From: Botrytis cinerea B05.10
Lineage: Eukaryota; Ascomycota; Leotiomycetes; Helotiales; Sclerotiniaceae
Assembly: GCF_000143535.2 (NCBI RefSeq)
Contig: NC_037311.1
Span: 186,001-250,000 of the forward strand
Length of the DNA stretch: 64,000 nucleotides
Direction of reading: 5' to 3'
Shown: positions 23,947-36,166 of the stretch, one piece after another
Numbering within the stretch: the first letter of the stretch is position 1
How the letters are laid out: every line of letters starts with the position of its first letter
Made by a program: the position numbers and the translations under genes
Notes under the pieces: model-generated
Told to the model about the DNA's origin: nothing
Database searches by the model: none
The model's input: only the letters and a program-made list of their open reading frames with translations

Positions 23947-25054
23947 CTAATCTTCTCCTTGGATCTGAGACCCGACACCAGCACCAGCGCAAGTCTCGCC
24001 ATAAATAGTACCTCCAACATTCTTCAACATTCTTCAATATTGACGCGCAATCTCCAGTCGCAAAAGCCCCTCTTACAGTTGTCTCATTAAAATGGGACGT
24101 GACCTTTATATCTCCTTGCTCGGTTAATTCGATTCCAAGTTTACGAGCAAGATTGTTGGTCTGCTCAGTCACTGGCTTATGAACTAAGAATGCGTGTGCA
24201 TGATCTCCCAATTACGCTCCATCATCTTTGTCAAAGACAATGGTGAGTCCAGACGACGGATCGTCATTTGTAATGAATTTCTGAATCGAGTGATTGCAAG
24301 CTTCAATTTTACTGCGACACTCAGAGTTGACATCTAGATTTGACGCGACTTTTGCAGCTTCTATTTCTTTAGCTAAGGCCCTGTTTCCGTGCGCATAGAT
24401 TGTGACGTTTTCAGCCAGTCGAAGTGCTTGACGAGCTAGGTGAAGAGCTACATGGGGAAATGCACAGTCGCCTATTGCAAGTATGCAAGCTGACTGTGCA
24501 GGAGACCATTCATAGCCGTGGCAAAACAGACAGTGAAAGCTCTAGTCATCTTAGTCATGGAATAAGATTGGATTTTAGGGAGGCTCAGACGAAAACATTT
24601 AATTGGGGCATGGGTGATCAAAGGGCACTTACATGCTTTTAGTCCAGCATTCTTCGTAACCTTCGATATCCACCATCATATCTCTTACACCAGTAGCAAG
24701 CACAACTTTTCTTCCCCACCAATCTCTCCCAACGCTATCGACGGCCTTGAAAATACTACTCCCCTACCCATCTCCATCCTTGGATACCTTCTCTATAGTC
24801 TGAATGCCCAAATCCTCAAAACGTATGGTCTTGTACCTGGTCAGAATATCCTCCCGAGAAGCGGCGCGGAACTATGAAGGATCCCGATGATCTCATGTAG
24901 AGACTGTGTGCATGTGCTTAGAGTTTTCGTTCCGGAATTTGTTACTGGAGAACACGATGGCGGTATGTCGCAGGCGTGCAAGAGCGGCAGCGCAAAATAC
25001 ACCTACTGGACCGGCTCCAATAACCAGGACGTCTACAAGTGACTTAGGAGCCAT
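23947..25054 (-). pseudogene. decayed thioredoxin-reductase-like flavoprotein (GliT type)
   Basis: Reading the minus strand, an FAD-binding start (VDVLVIGAGPVG), RNENSKHMHT, a CxxC site in FHCLFCHGYE and a C-terminal GAFATGDCAS identify the fungal FAD/NAD(P) disulfide-oxidoreductase family that includes GliT-like enzymes of epipolythiodioxopiperazine clusters. One intron is inferred at 24540-24632. The frame is broken by TGA at 24893-24895, TAG at 24872-24874, TAG at 24764-24766, TAA at 24212-24214, and by a 10-bp tandem duplication at 24015-24034 that shifts the frame shortly before the natural stop. The four stops could all come from C-to-T or G-to-A changes. The rest is still well conserved, so loss was probably recent. 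It cannot make a working enzyme. Confidence 0.85.
24015..24034. repeat. 10-bp tandem duplication inside the pseudogene
   Basis: Two adjacent identical copies of caacattctt. The second copy shifts the reading frame of the flavoprotein gene. Confidence 0.95.
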
Positions 25055-26730
25055 AGTTAGGAGAGTCGAAGTCACGAGTTGTAATGTCTCTCAATCATAT
25101 ATTATGATTTACTTGATTTTTCGTTGATTGTCTCTGGTGAAATTAGATGACGGTATGTGCGATGGCGTTGCAATCAGTCCTTACATTCAGAGCTGGAAAC
25201 ATTTTGGACACAAAAGAGTCGGCTAATATGACATGTTTTGATGGTTGAGATTGATGACTTTGTCGGTGGTCTATTTGGATAATGTACGCTATTTTACCGG
25301 AGACTTTTCGGGCACTTCCCTAGCACCGATAATTTATTTACTCCATAGTCTATCTTGTTCATTCAAAACGTTGAGATATGAGCTCAGAATTATTCGCGAT
25401 TGATTAATAGAATGTTCTGCCAGCCGTTTCTCGTGATAATCATCCATTGGCAAATGAGTTTCATCTCAAATTATGAGAACGATGCTTACTAAAGTTTCGT
25501 GAGATGCCCAAGTCGGTGCTTCGAACCATGCAATTCATGCAATCACTCTGTAACCTGAGAGGTTGTTAAAGACCCGAAGTAAGCATCGGTATCAACAAAT
25601 AAATACTCAATGTATGGTGGATCGATATTTACCATTGGTTAGAGAGCTTTTTTTTTCTTTAATAGGAGCCCACTAAATGAAGGATATGTGTGTCATAGGA
25701 GAAGAGGAAGTCCTAGTGTACCGGTTAAATGCTCGCATGGTTTTATTTGATGCTTGGACAAGACATGAAAGTGGTTCCGGTGGTCGTTAACACTGCTGCG
25801 AAGATGATTGTCCGTTTTGGCGTTTGATGTAGGAATAACAGTAATGGTTTATATTGATTTAAGAGCTGAATAGAGTGGGCACTAAGTTCTGCAGACTACG
25901 AACTAGCCTTCAAAAATTAGACGGGACCTAGGGATTGATACAAGCTGAAAAGACATAAGTAAAGAGTAACCGAGTCATACTTATGCATTTCGCACGTCGA
26001 ATCAATTCAGGTTACCAGATTTGCAATAATAACGTTAAACGTCACATGTCACACACTCACAAGTCTCTAAACCCAAGTCTCTCATTAGCATATTTCTATA
26101 GACCCATTGAGGTGCTTCTCCGTGTCTCGGGCAACATGCATTGCAGACACTAATGACGTGATGACCCACCACCCTGCGTTCTGTGTTGTCGTGCAGTATT
26201 GGATACGTATTAACCACAAGATCGACTGACTGTAATAGGAAATGTGAGTTTAGTAAATTCGGTCGCTGAGTCAAGTGTTTGACAAGCTTTTTCAATGTTT
26301 TTTATATTAAATACGGATCCAGACCTAGCTAGTGTATATCACATCAATATTGATTAAAAGTTATCTATCTCGAGAATTGATACCAATCTTACCATGAACA
26401 CTGAAAGTATAATTTGAACTCTATATCGAAATCCAAGTTAGTTCTAAATATCTGTGTTCAGATTGTGCCATTTTAGCTGGCTTCGAATTTCAAAAATGAC
26501 AAATTAAGCATGATTTTGATAGGATTTTCGGTAAATTTATAACGAGTACATGATTCAGGCCCCAATGCTTAACGTTACAAGACGCTGATCTGAGTATGAT
26601 TTTAGATATAGGATTGAATTTACTTATTATAGATATCAACCACATTTAAACACTGATTACCCCGCCATTCAGTTCTTTGCTGATAATAATATTTCAAACC
26701 CAACTGTAAAAACTTGTCCAAATAACAATA
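25055..26730. other. intergenic, nothing recognised
   Basis: Mixed to AT-rich DNA. The 86-codon minus-strand frame at 26035-26295 does not resemble a known protein. Confidence 0.5.
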
Positions 26731-28350
26731 ATGGAAGTTTCAGTTCTTTCCTACTTCTCGTCATTCAATCGTTCGTTCATACTTAAAACACTATCCAGCA
26801 TCAAATATGGAAGACTATATATCACGATGAAAGATCAGAATGAGACGAAGCCGAGAATTTTCGGTAACACATCGTCGGATTCGATAGATTCATGCGAACC
26901 CAAATGCTCAGTTATTATCAATAGTCCTAACGTTTGGACTCGAATGTCTATCAATGTTGATTTGGTGAGCTTCATTGGACATAATTGAATTCTTTCCGCA
27001 GATGCTGATCAGATTCTCAAGGGGTTCTTTGAGGCATTCATGGTAGGAGAATTGGAGTGTGATAATCTTGTTGCTCTCGTTTCCGTATGTGGAATTCTGA
27101 TTTCAACCCCATCGAGCTAAGATTGTCCGAGCTCACAATAGACAACCTCAGATATACATACAAAATTATGCACTCTTTGGAACCGGTAACATCTTTCTGC
27201 AAATAATTCCTCGCATTCAAAAGATCTTCTTCAAACCTTCAAATGATAGTCGACGCGCTCTCCAGAACGCATCATCCCACTACGATACCTCGAACGCAAT
27301 TTTCTCTTCTTTTCTATCCCCAGATATGAGTTACTCATGTGCGATATGGGATACCACTGGTAAAGAAGAAACTCTCGAGGAAGCACAGAGACGAAAAGTG
27401 CACAACATCATTGACAAAGCGGATATCAAGCCAGAACATCATATCCTCGACATTGGAGGTGGATGGGCATATCTAGCTATTGAAGCTGTGAAGAAAACTG
27501 GATGTAAAGTCACAGTGATAACTCTGTCTATTGAGCAAAAGATTCTGGGCGAGAAAAGGGTAGAGAAGGCGGGATTAAAAGATCGAATTGAGATATTGCT
27601 TTGCGATTACAGGCAGACTCCAAAGCCAAGCCCTGCAGGGTTTGATAGAATAATCAGTGTCGAAATGGTGGAACATGTTGGGGAGGAGTACATGGAAACC
27701 TATTTTAGGAAGATCAGTGAATTGTTGAACCAAGAAAATGGAATCATGGTAGTCCAAGGTATAACCAGAAAGAATAAGGTCAGTCCACACACCCTTTGAC
27801 CTATCCGGTCGAAGCCACTTGAGTTGTCTATGGTGGTGAAAATCTTCAATAGTGACATTTTCATTGTTCCAAATCATTATGGGGATTAATTATCCAACAG
27901 GACTTCCACAAAACTCGATCCAAGGTCGACACTTTTATTGATCGTTACGTCTTCCCAGGAGGATATCTCCCCACCGTAAGAGAAATTATTGAACGTCTTG
28001 AAGTAGGATCTACTGGTTCTCTAGAGCTTGAAAGTGTGCAGAGTATAGGTCCTCATTATGTGCGAACTCTGCGATTATGGAGGGAAAATTTTATCAAGAA
28101 CTGGGATGAGACTAAGTTGTTGTACATGAAAGAAAGAGGAGATATGACGCCGTTGGATCTCGAAGCTTTCCGAAAAAGGTGGATCGTAAGTGATTAAAAT
28201 CCCGTTCCGCGAAGTCAGTCATCATTAATGTTGTTCTAGAGTTACTTTAGTTATTGCGAAGCAGGCTTCCGAGCTGGTGTTCTGGGTAACCATGTAATTA
28301 CTGCAAAGAGGCCACAAGCTTCGTCTCCAAGTGGAATTGTCCCAATTTGA
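26731..28350 (+). CDS. cyclopropane-fatty-acid-synthase-like SAM methyltransferase
   Basis: Five exons, 26731-26964, 27013-27084, 27152-27778, 27901-28185 and 28240-28350, give 442 residues. Exon 2 uses the AG at 27011-27012, which alone keeps the frame open. The N-terminal part (IKYGRLYI, INSPNVWTRM, FFEAFMVGELECDNLVAL) and the catalytic part (SSHYDTSNAIFSSFL, MSYSCAIWD, the SAM loop ILDIGGGWA at 200-208, ISVEMVEHVG, DTFIDRYVFPGGYLP, RLWRENFIKNW) are typical of CFAS enzymes, which transfer a methyl from SAM to an unsaturated lipid chain. It may act on membrane lipids or on a cluster product. GxGxG is GGG here; otherwise motifs are intact. It is somewhat shorter than many fungal members, so an upstream exon is possible. 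Confidence 0.85.
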
Positions 28351-28996
28351 TGGGCACGAGACATTGAATGACGGACGTAAGGATTCTGCCAGCGATTGTG
28401 CAACGACACAGAGTTATAATAAATATGTAGAGTGGAGTTTCTGATAATCTGAATTTGAAAATAGGTACTAATATGGGTTGTTGATGGAAAGTCCACGTTG
28501 AGAAAGAAAGGAGAGAGAAACAATCGAGTTCAGTTCACCAGAAAGAGAAAACAACCTATGACATGGGTGTATCCAATTATAATATTCGACTGTTGAATGT
28601 ACACAACCTAACAAATGTGCACTCGCAGTCTTCCTTCCAGCGTGGACTGAAACCGATCAGGCGATCTAAAACCCGTTGATAAGTACGGGCAGACATGATA
28701 CTAATTCCGAAGAGCTCTTAGAGAAGCACTTGCTCTATACCGTCACTTGGTCACTCAACTCAACCAGTTCCAACCCCAATTTCATCCTGTGCAACACTTG
28801 ATGAAATATGCATAGGCGTAGATCACGGTATCTTTGCAAGATAAGACGAGTTTTTGAAAGAAAAAGCGGAAACGCAACTATAAAGCATCAGACGTACTAA
28901 CATCGATACAATATTAAATTGAGATAATTATACATCAGAAGGAAAGACTCGCTGCTCTTCCATAACAATTCCAGCAAAAACAACAGACAACACCCT
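28351..28996. other. convergent intergenic region
   Basis: 3' regions of the methyltransferase and the GST; no gene seen. Confidence 0.6.
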
Positions 28997-29778
28997 TTAT
29001 ATCTCCGCTAATTCATACCCATTACCCTTTTCCATCGCTCTCTTCCAAGCATCTCTCTCTTGTATCCCCTTCCTCCACTGGAGAATCTTGGGGTACTTCT
29101 CGAAGTCCACATATTTCTTTGCAGCCAAGAAATCCATAGGCCAACTCAGCATCACATCAGACCTTCCCAAATTCTTGCCATTGAACCAGACATCTGTCAG
29201 TTCCTTCTCCAGATATTGAAATTGAGTTGCATATTCCGGCCCGGTGAAACTCTTATGTACGTTCGATTTAACGCCACCGAGTAATATTGATACTGGCCAC
29301 GGAGATTTCTGTGCGACAATATCAAATATCAATTCGATCATTGAGATAGTACCAATAGTCGACCCAGCGAAGGACGACAAACTCTCATCGCGAATCTTAT
29401 CCTGAGCCACAAATCTACCATCTTTATCGTACGTGTCGATCAGGTATCCGAGGATTGCACTGCTCTCTGCGATGGGCACATTGTCGGATGTGACAAGAAC
29501 CGGAGCCTTTCCCATGAAATGAACATTCTTGAGCTCGGGCGGTGCACGACCTTCAACGCGTGTATGGCATACGAGGTTATATTCGATTCCTAATTCTTCA
29601 AGAAACCAGAGGATTCGTTGGGATTGGGAGTTCTAGATGGAGGGGTGGCGTCAGCATGTGTGGGTGCATTTGATGTGGGAACGTTGGATTAGAGGTTGGG
29701 ACCGATGGGATAATTGCCCTGCCCACTTACATTGAGGTGGTGGAAGGTTGGAAGTCCAGGTTTGTTTACAGACGCCAT
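28997..29778 (-). CDS. glutathione S-transferase
   Basis: Two exons, 29778-29731 and 29632-28997, separated by a 98-bp intron, give 227 residues. The thioredoxin-fold N-domain holds NSQSQRILWFLEELGIEYNL and the glutathione-binding turn KAPVL...IAESSAILGYLID. The all-helical C-domain follows, with SDVMLSWPM. It conjugates glutathione to electrophiles or acts as an isomerase or peroxidase in the cytosol. The first exon is short (MASVNKPGLPTFHHLN) and ends at the usual active-site region, where Ser18, in NSQSQR just after the splice, may be catalytic. It could belong to detoxification or to the neighbouring pathway genes. Confidence 0.9.
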
Positions 29779-30389
29779 AATCAACTCGGTGTGGAATTTT
29801 CATACGATAGAAACGAAAAAGTGTTCTCCATTGGATGGCAGATGAGGTATCACAATCTACATATGCCGTCGTCTTCCCGGACTCATATCTGCATCCTCCC
29901 CGTTCGGGAGTGCACGTTCCGAGGCCAAAATTCCATTTGGAACCTTATCAATGAGGCATCAATTTCTTTTCTTGTGTCTGTCTGGACTTCATCCCACCAT
30001 CCGACTGAACCAACCAACCTTTTTTAACGCTCGCTGCCAAGTACGCAACCTCAGGTGCCAGCATCGATAACAATCGATAAAACTTTGATTGCTTTTGGAA
30101 TTCTACAACTTTATGATTGGTCCTGAGAAAGGGAGTGGTGGGTAGTAGTCTACACAAACCTGGGCAGAAGCATCTCCGACATGGATAACTGCATATGCAG
30201 TGAACATGCAGTGACAAGATTGTTATCGTCCACAATCATAGGCACCTTTTCAAGTCACCATAAGTCAGTCCTACAGTAGGCAGTGAACAAAGTATAATTG
30301 ATTCATGTCTTCTGGTTCTTGACCATTTGCTATCTCCTCTTTTTCCTTCACATCAAGTCCTCCTGAACTGTATTCTTATCACGGTCGTC
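29779..30389. promoter_or_regulatory. divergent promoter region, GST / hydroxyacid dehydrogenase
   Basis: 611 bp separate the two start codons. Apart from moderate AT content I see no clear motif. Confidence 0.4.
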
Positions 30390-31665
30390 ATGGCTACCGT
30401 TAAGCAAAAACCGATAGTTCTGCATATTGGCGATCCAGTCAAATGGAACCTTGATTTATATGATCAATTTTCCGAGGACTTTACTATCATACGACCTTCA
30501 ACAGAAGAGCGTCAACGTGATGCCTTCATGAAAGGCTTGAAAGAAAACAGATGGGGCAACTTTTCCGCAATATTCAGACCGTTCTGGAATACTGGTGGTG
30601 AAATGGGGAGATGGGACTCGGAGCTCATTCCCTTGATACCTGAATCATGTCGAATATTTGCATCTGCCGGAGCTGGTTTTGATTGGGCCGATGTAGATCT
30701 TTTGGCCGACCGAGGTATGGAATCTCGTGTGATAAATGTTCGATTTGTGCTACTAACGCATGATTTGGATAGGTATTGTCTATTGCAACAGGTTTGAATG
30801 ACTTCTGTATCTTACGCATATGTGATTAATGAGTTTGTACAGCGCCACGGCTACTACAGAATCTGTAGCAGATTTTGCCATTTTCTTGATCTTAGCTACA
30901 TTTAGAAACCTCACTTGGTAGGTTTTACAATCTTACCTGGGATTACACATCACGAGTGCTGATAAAATAAGGTGCACTCAAGCTGCTCGTTCCGGTGCAG
31001 CTTCGTTCCAAGATTGTCACACCAATGCCGCATCTATGTCCCACAATCCTCGCGGCCATACGCTCGGTATTGTTGGCTTGGGAAATATTGGCTATAACAT
31101 CGCTCGAAAAGCTTCCCTAGCATTCGGAATGAAAATTATGTACTACGACATCGTCCGAAAGACTCCATCTCAGGAAGCTGCCATCAAAGCACAATTCTTT
31201 ACTGATGTAGATGATATGTTAGCCCTGAGCGATTGCGTGGTTCTTGCTACGCCTGCCTCTCCGGACGGAAGAAAATTCCTTGATAGACAGAGGTTGAGCA
31301 AGTTCAAGGAAAAAAGTAGATTCGTGAACATTGCGAGAGGTATCTTAGTGGATGAGCAAGCATTGGCCGAAGCTGTCGAGTCAGGGAAATTGGTGGGTGT
31401 AGGACTGGACGTTCATGAGCATGAGCCTAGAGTAAACGACAGGCTAAAGGCCTCTAGGAATGTTACACTTACCAGCCATAATGCTGGTGGGACACTTGAA
31501 ACGTGCGTTTTTTACTTGGATTATTCCACAACTTACTGACACTTCTACAGCCACATTGGGTTTGAGGAATTGGCAATGAAAAACATCGACGCAGTACTAA
31601 AAGGGAAGGAGCCATTGACGCCTGTTAACACGCATTTGATTGGGAAGGTGAAGCATAATTTGTGA
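30390..31665 (+). CDS. D-isomer-specific 2-hydroxyacid dehydrogenase
   Basis: Five exons, 30390-30714, 30773-30791 (a 19-nt micro-exon), 30843-30917, 30972-31502 and 31551-31665, give 354 residues. The NAD(P)-binding loop is GIVGLGNIG (172-180). The catalytic set is Arg262 (NIARG), Glu291 (HEHEP) and His309 (TSHNAGG). These enzymes interconvert 2-keto acids and D-2-hydroxy acids, for example glyoxylate/hydroxypyruvate reductase. SATATTESVADFAI is the usual surface helix before the cofactor domain. The exact substrate is not readable. It is divergent from the GST gene. Confidence 0.9.
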
Positions 31666-32352
31666 GGGTGTATCCTGTCAAGTAGGTAATATAGCAAGTA
31701 GGTACTACATAAAATCTCAAGGAACTCCGCTACTCCGCATTTTGCCTCCAGAAACTTTGAAAGAAAACGGTATCCAGAAGATTCCACATGGACGTCGATT
31801 CTGGGAGAATTTGGTGAGATATAACCGCAGCTCAGTAAATGTAGGAAGTTGCATAGGGAAATATTGAGGCATGGATTAGTTTCCAATGTTCCACATGTAG
31901 TAGTACTATGAGGCTCTCTCATTTCCACAATCAAAAGCACCTGGTGCCAATCAAATTATGCACATCTCAAAGCAATATTAATTAGTCTCTGAAAGATTTA
32001 CAATTAGCTATTGAATTGCCCCTTTCATCATAGCTGCACCAAAAATCATTCAAGTTGCTTGGCCTTGGAAGTTAATCTGCCACTCTTCCAACCTTAAACG
32101 ACATATCCCATCTTGCACACCAGTTGCGATCAAAAATAGCCCCCACATCGGAGGATGGAACTATTGAAGGGATGTTGCGAGGATTAAACTTCGCGATATG
32201 CTTCGGATCATTGATTGAACCATGTGCCTGGTGCCAACCCACTGGTGTTTAAATAGATTGATAATCCCATAATCCAACAGACATATGCGGGCCTACGTGA
32301 AGTAGTCAAAACCAGATGCATATTGCTGGAAGTACCAAAAATTCTCTCAGCG
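31666..32352. other. intergenic, nothing recognised
   Basis: 3' region between the dehydrogenase and the 2EXR pseudogene; no supported frame. Confidence 0.5.
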
Positions 32353-34014
32353 TTAGTGCCACCATTTCTTCACACGTTGACCAGGAACCCAGGTACGGGG
32401 TGCGCTGTCCTGGTCCACCTTCGCTGAAATGTTCAAAATTTGCCCTTTACGACGTCTGATACCACCATGTGCATCCGAGCATTTCCAAACATCATCAGAC
32501 ATTTGTGGCAAAAATCCATATCGGTCCTTTTGATGATGACCAACCCTTGGCGATCTTTCAACAGAGTCCGGGTTATGTTGGGTTGGGCAACGTGTGACAG
32601 TCCAGGTGCAAGTGCTGGTACCGTAACTACCTGAACGTTCATGTTCTAGCGAATCTTTGTAGCGACTATAGGCACCACTACGGACTGCGACATGAGTTTG
32701 CCTGACATCATTATTCGGCAAATCCGTTGGTATAGTACATGGTGTACAAAGCTGGCTGATCCATCTCTCGTCGACAAACTTCATCCATCGAATGGACTTT
32801 ACCCACTCGTACTTGTGACTGTCATACTCAAAGGAATGATTATGGGGACTATGAGCATTTTGAGGTTTGGAGTAATCGCCCAATTGAAGTTGCCGGAGAT
32901 TTGGCAGATCGAAAACTAATTTACCTATAATAATATCCATCATACCGAAGTCATAACCCGTCTCTACATCTTTTTCGAGATCTCTGTAGTGACTAGAAGC
33001 GTAAAGGTATTGATGCAAGGTGAGTTTGCGTAGCCTGGGACAAACCTCTGCTATGATGAGCGTATATGTAGGCAAGATTGCTCCAAACCCTAGGTGCAAG
33101 TTTCTTTTGTGTGTCGGAAGGATATCTATAAATTCTCCAACAAACTTAATGTCTCTCAAGAGTGAAGCATTCTTTCGTCCAATGTAAGCCATAAACCGAA
33201 TGAATGGATCTTTTGCAACGAACGCTGGCTGATAACATTCTAGATCAAAAAGCTTCTCTACAGCAGTACTAATGGTAGCCTTACTAGGTGATTCTTCAAA
33301 CAGCGGAAAACCAGGTACATCCCATGGGGTTTTCAGCCGGTACATCCTATGACAGGATGATAAATCAAACTCATATGTGTTCTCTCAGTAAAGAATTTTA
33401 GTGCACTCTTGCTCCATTTGTTTGCATACTCGCGTGATAGCGACGCAACGACCAAAAGGATGTATTTGAATTTCGGCCTTATTTATGATTTGGGGCCCAA
33501 ATCCATCTCGATGATACACAGCACACTCAGTCTGCTGACCGGGCTCCGGAGAATCATCGATCATGAATTTGCTAACCCCACTTTGGATAAGTTCGAATTC
33601 CTCGCGGGTAGGGTTTGTAGTCCACGCGATTTCTCGGCGAATGGTGTTGCCGCGAAACGGATCAGGAATTGGAGCTTGGGCCCAGATGTAACTATATTTT
33701 CGTTGAAACCTACAATGCTTGTGGCCTCCAGCTTGGCCCCCTGCTGTGAATAGATATTGCTTTATGCGAACCCGTGGGACGATCGCAACCGGTCTCAAAA
33801 GAATGAGTCGCCAGATTTTGTCGCGAACCTCTATCTTCGTGTTAGTTCCTGGGGTCAAAGATGGAAAAGGAATTTACTTACCTCTGGGAAGTTTATGGAG
33901 AAGAGCACAAACCTTCAGCTCTGGAGGGTTGATACTGGCTTTTACAATCATGGCATCTGTTGTCGAAGCCTTCAACATTGAATCAACATCCAGTGTTCGC
34001 TCTTGACTCACCAT
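32353..34014 (-). pseudogene. 2EXR-type fungal protein interrupted by a stop codon
   Basis: Exon 1 is 34014-33882 and exon 2 starts at 33830 after a 51-bp intron. The junction makes LPREVRDKIWRLIL, the 2EXR motif of a large fungal family with F-box-like N-termini and unknown function. The frame runs to codon 193, where an in-frame TGA (33385-33387) replaces the residue after ILY; the intact paralogue at 34803-36166 has ILYGEN there. The same frame resumes as ENTYEFDLSS and continues with family-like sequence (LPTYTLIIAEVC, LPNLRQLQLGDY) to about 32750, after which the translation loses similarity. A frame with CHKCLMMFGNA (about 32450-32520) suggests a second frameshift there. The 3' end at 32353 is simply the stop of the open frame. 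Confidence 0.75.
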
Positions 34015-34802
34015 GATTTAAAACTATGTTGGAGTGTACTTCTTTTCTAAACAAAATTCGAGGTAAGATCAAGGTTTATCGGAGTTTCTGCCTAATCTAG
34101 AAGAAGCTGTGGACGATTCATCAGACTAGATAGGATAAGTTTCTTTATAGTTATTGAATGCGAATCGAGTTTGGGTATGTACTATTGAAGTCTTATAGAA
34201 CTAACTATATGTAAACTACATATAAAGTGAGGAAGCTGTACGAGTGTACTAGACCACCACGCTAGCTTAAGCGTAGTAGTGAATATCAGGCTATCAAATA
34301 CTTTCTACAATGATAATAGACCATGAAGGATACTGCAGGGCTATATATTATAGCGAATGTAGAAAGATTTTACCTAATGCCGTGTATGTTGTAGACGTGT
34401 CTATGGCCCTTGGTACCCAGTCTGATGCGCAAACTGAATCTAATACTCCACCCTGCTTGTTCCATATTTCGATTTCAAAATTAAACATTCTGAAGATTAC
34501 TCTAGTAGATTATATGAATTAAAGTGCTTCGAGGGGAAGCAGTAAATTCACATTCATTACTTTAATACCACTGGAGCCAAGTTTTATGTGGACAAATAAG
34601 GATAACGTGGGTGAGTGGATTTTATATTTAATAGCATAAAGATTGATGGAAATGGTAAAGGTTATGGTAGTAATTTTGTGGTCATCATTAGTATTGAAAC
34701 TGTGTAATCAAAGTTACAGTATTTTTATATTATCGAGTACTGCAAATATGCGAGAAGATTTACACTATCATGAAATCATCAACTCTGTGATTCTCCCCTA
34801 TA
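34015..34802. other. intergenic, nothing recognised
   Basis: AT-rich DNA between the two 2EXR genes; no supported frame. Confidence 0.5.
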
Positions 34803-36166
34803 CTACTTTTTCTCTTCACATTCTGGTTCTACCAGTGCGCGGCTCTTGGCACGCTGTTCAACAAATCCCACCCATTTCAAAGCCATTCCCCACTCATCTT
34901 CTGGAAGCACAGATTGTATGATTTGACTACCAGGAGTACCTGGATCGTATCCACACCCGGCTGGTACGAACTCATATTGGCCCAATTGCAGTTTCTGAAG
35001 ATATGGAAGCGCATGAACAAGTCTCTCGACAGACTCATTTATTTGCTGATTCCTATCAGTACCTCGCGAATCTAGCCGGCTCATTTGGGGATAGCCCCGA
35101 TCGTCATCGTGTAAGATTAGGGTATGCATGCTTTGACAGACCTCTTTAAATATGATAGTATATACCGGAAGAAGATCATGAAGTCCGACTGGGATGGACT
35201 TTGTGTATTGCCATTTACCGATGATCCAGTTGAATTTTCCCTGAATGACAATTTTGGTAAGCTTTGAGGCATTACTCCGACCAATTTCCATCAGGAATCT
35301 AGTAAATGGGTCCTGGTAAATGAACTTAGATTTCTGTTCGTTTTTTGCTATATCTTTGTGAGCATATTTCAATTTGTCTTGATCCTGTTGGAAGATCATA
35401 TCAACGGAGTGAGAAATCTGTTCTGCAGTTGGCATGGTTCCATCCCTGCGTCGATGGCCTGGGATCTCATCGTATTCATGCGAGAGCTGGTCCATGGTAA
35501 CAACACTTTGAGGTCCGGTAAAGCTTGGAGAACCGCGTGTGTCGAAAAGAAAAGAGTTTTCTCCATAAAGTACGGCAACTCCCAATTTATGAAGACGTCT
35601 GCAAGAACGTAGGATAGCAACTCCTGATATTGCGGTAAGATTTATTTTCGATCTGTGAATGACTTGAATACCATAGCCCTTACGATCATGAATGAAGCCT
35701 TGGATTTCCCGACCTGTCCTAGTTATGCTTTTAAGCTGATTATACCCAGCTTCAATAAGTTCAGCCTCCTGCTTTGTAGGAGCTGCAGCCCAAGATATTC
35801 GTACAAATTTATCTTCCATATTTTGGGGAAGATGATGTAGTTCGTATTCCTCTTGACGTGCCTCACTCCATTGGTACCCATAATGCAACAATGGGGGTTC
35901 GGCCCTACTAGCCTTTTCTCGGATAATAACTGGCATTATGTGTGTCTGGGGAACCAACAATTCTCTCAAGATCTTCTCCAAGACGCCTGAAAATGGTTAG
36001 ATGATTATCTGGAATATAAAAGTAAAAAAGTGGGCTTACTGGTGGGAAGAACTAAAAGTCCTATCTTTCTTTTGATTGGGAGAAACTTTTGAAATGAAGC
36101 GTTTTTTCTCTTGCTATGCTCACTTTTGAGGACGAAAGGGTTTTCGTAAACTTTAGCCCTCATCAT
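34803..36166 (-). CDS. 2EXR-type fungal protein (intact paralogue)
   Basis: Two exons, 36166-36040 and 35986-34803 (52-bp intron), give 436 residues. The junction yields VLPTSVLEKILRELLVP, matching the F-box-like 2EXR start. It then follows the neighbouring pseudogene: a KFVRISWAAAPTKQEAELI segment, RSCRRLHKLGVAVLYGENSF, DPFTRFLMEIGRSNAS, LLPVYTIIFKEVCQSM and LPYLQKLQLGQYEF. Such proteins are abundant and fast-evolving in leotiomycetes and sordariomycetes; no biochemical role is established as far as I know. No signal peptide or membrane helix is visible. Confidence 0.75.
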
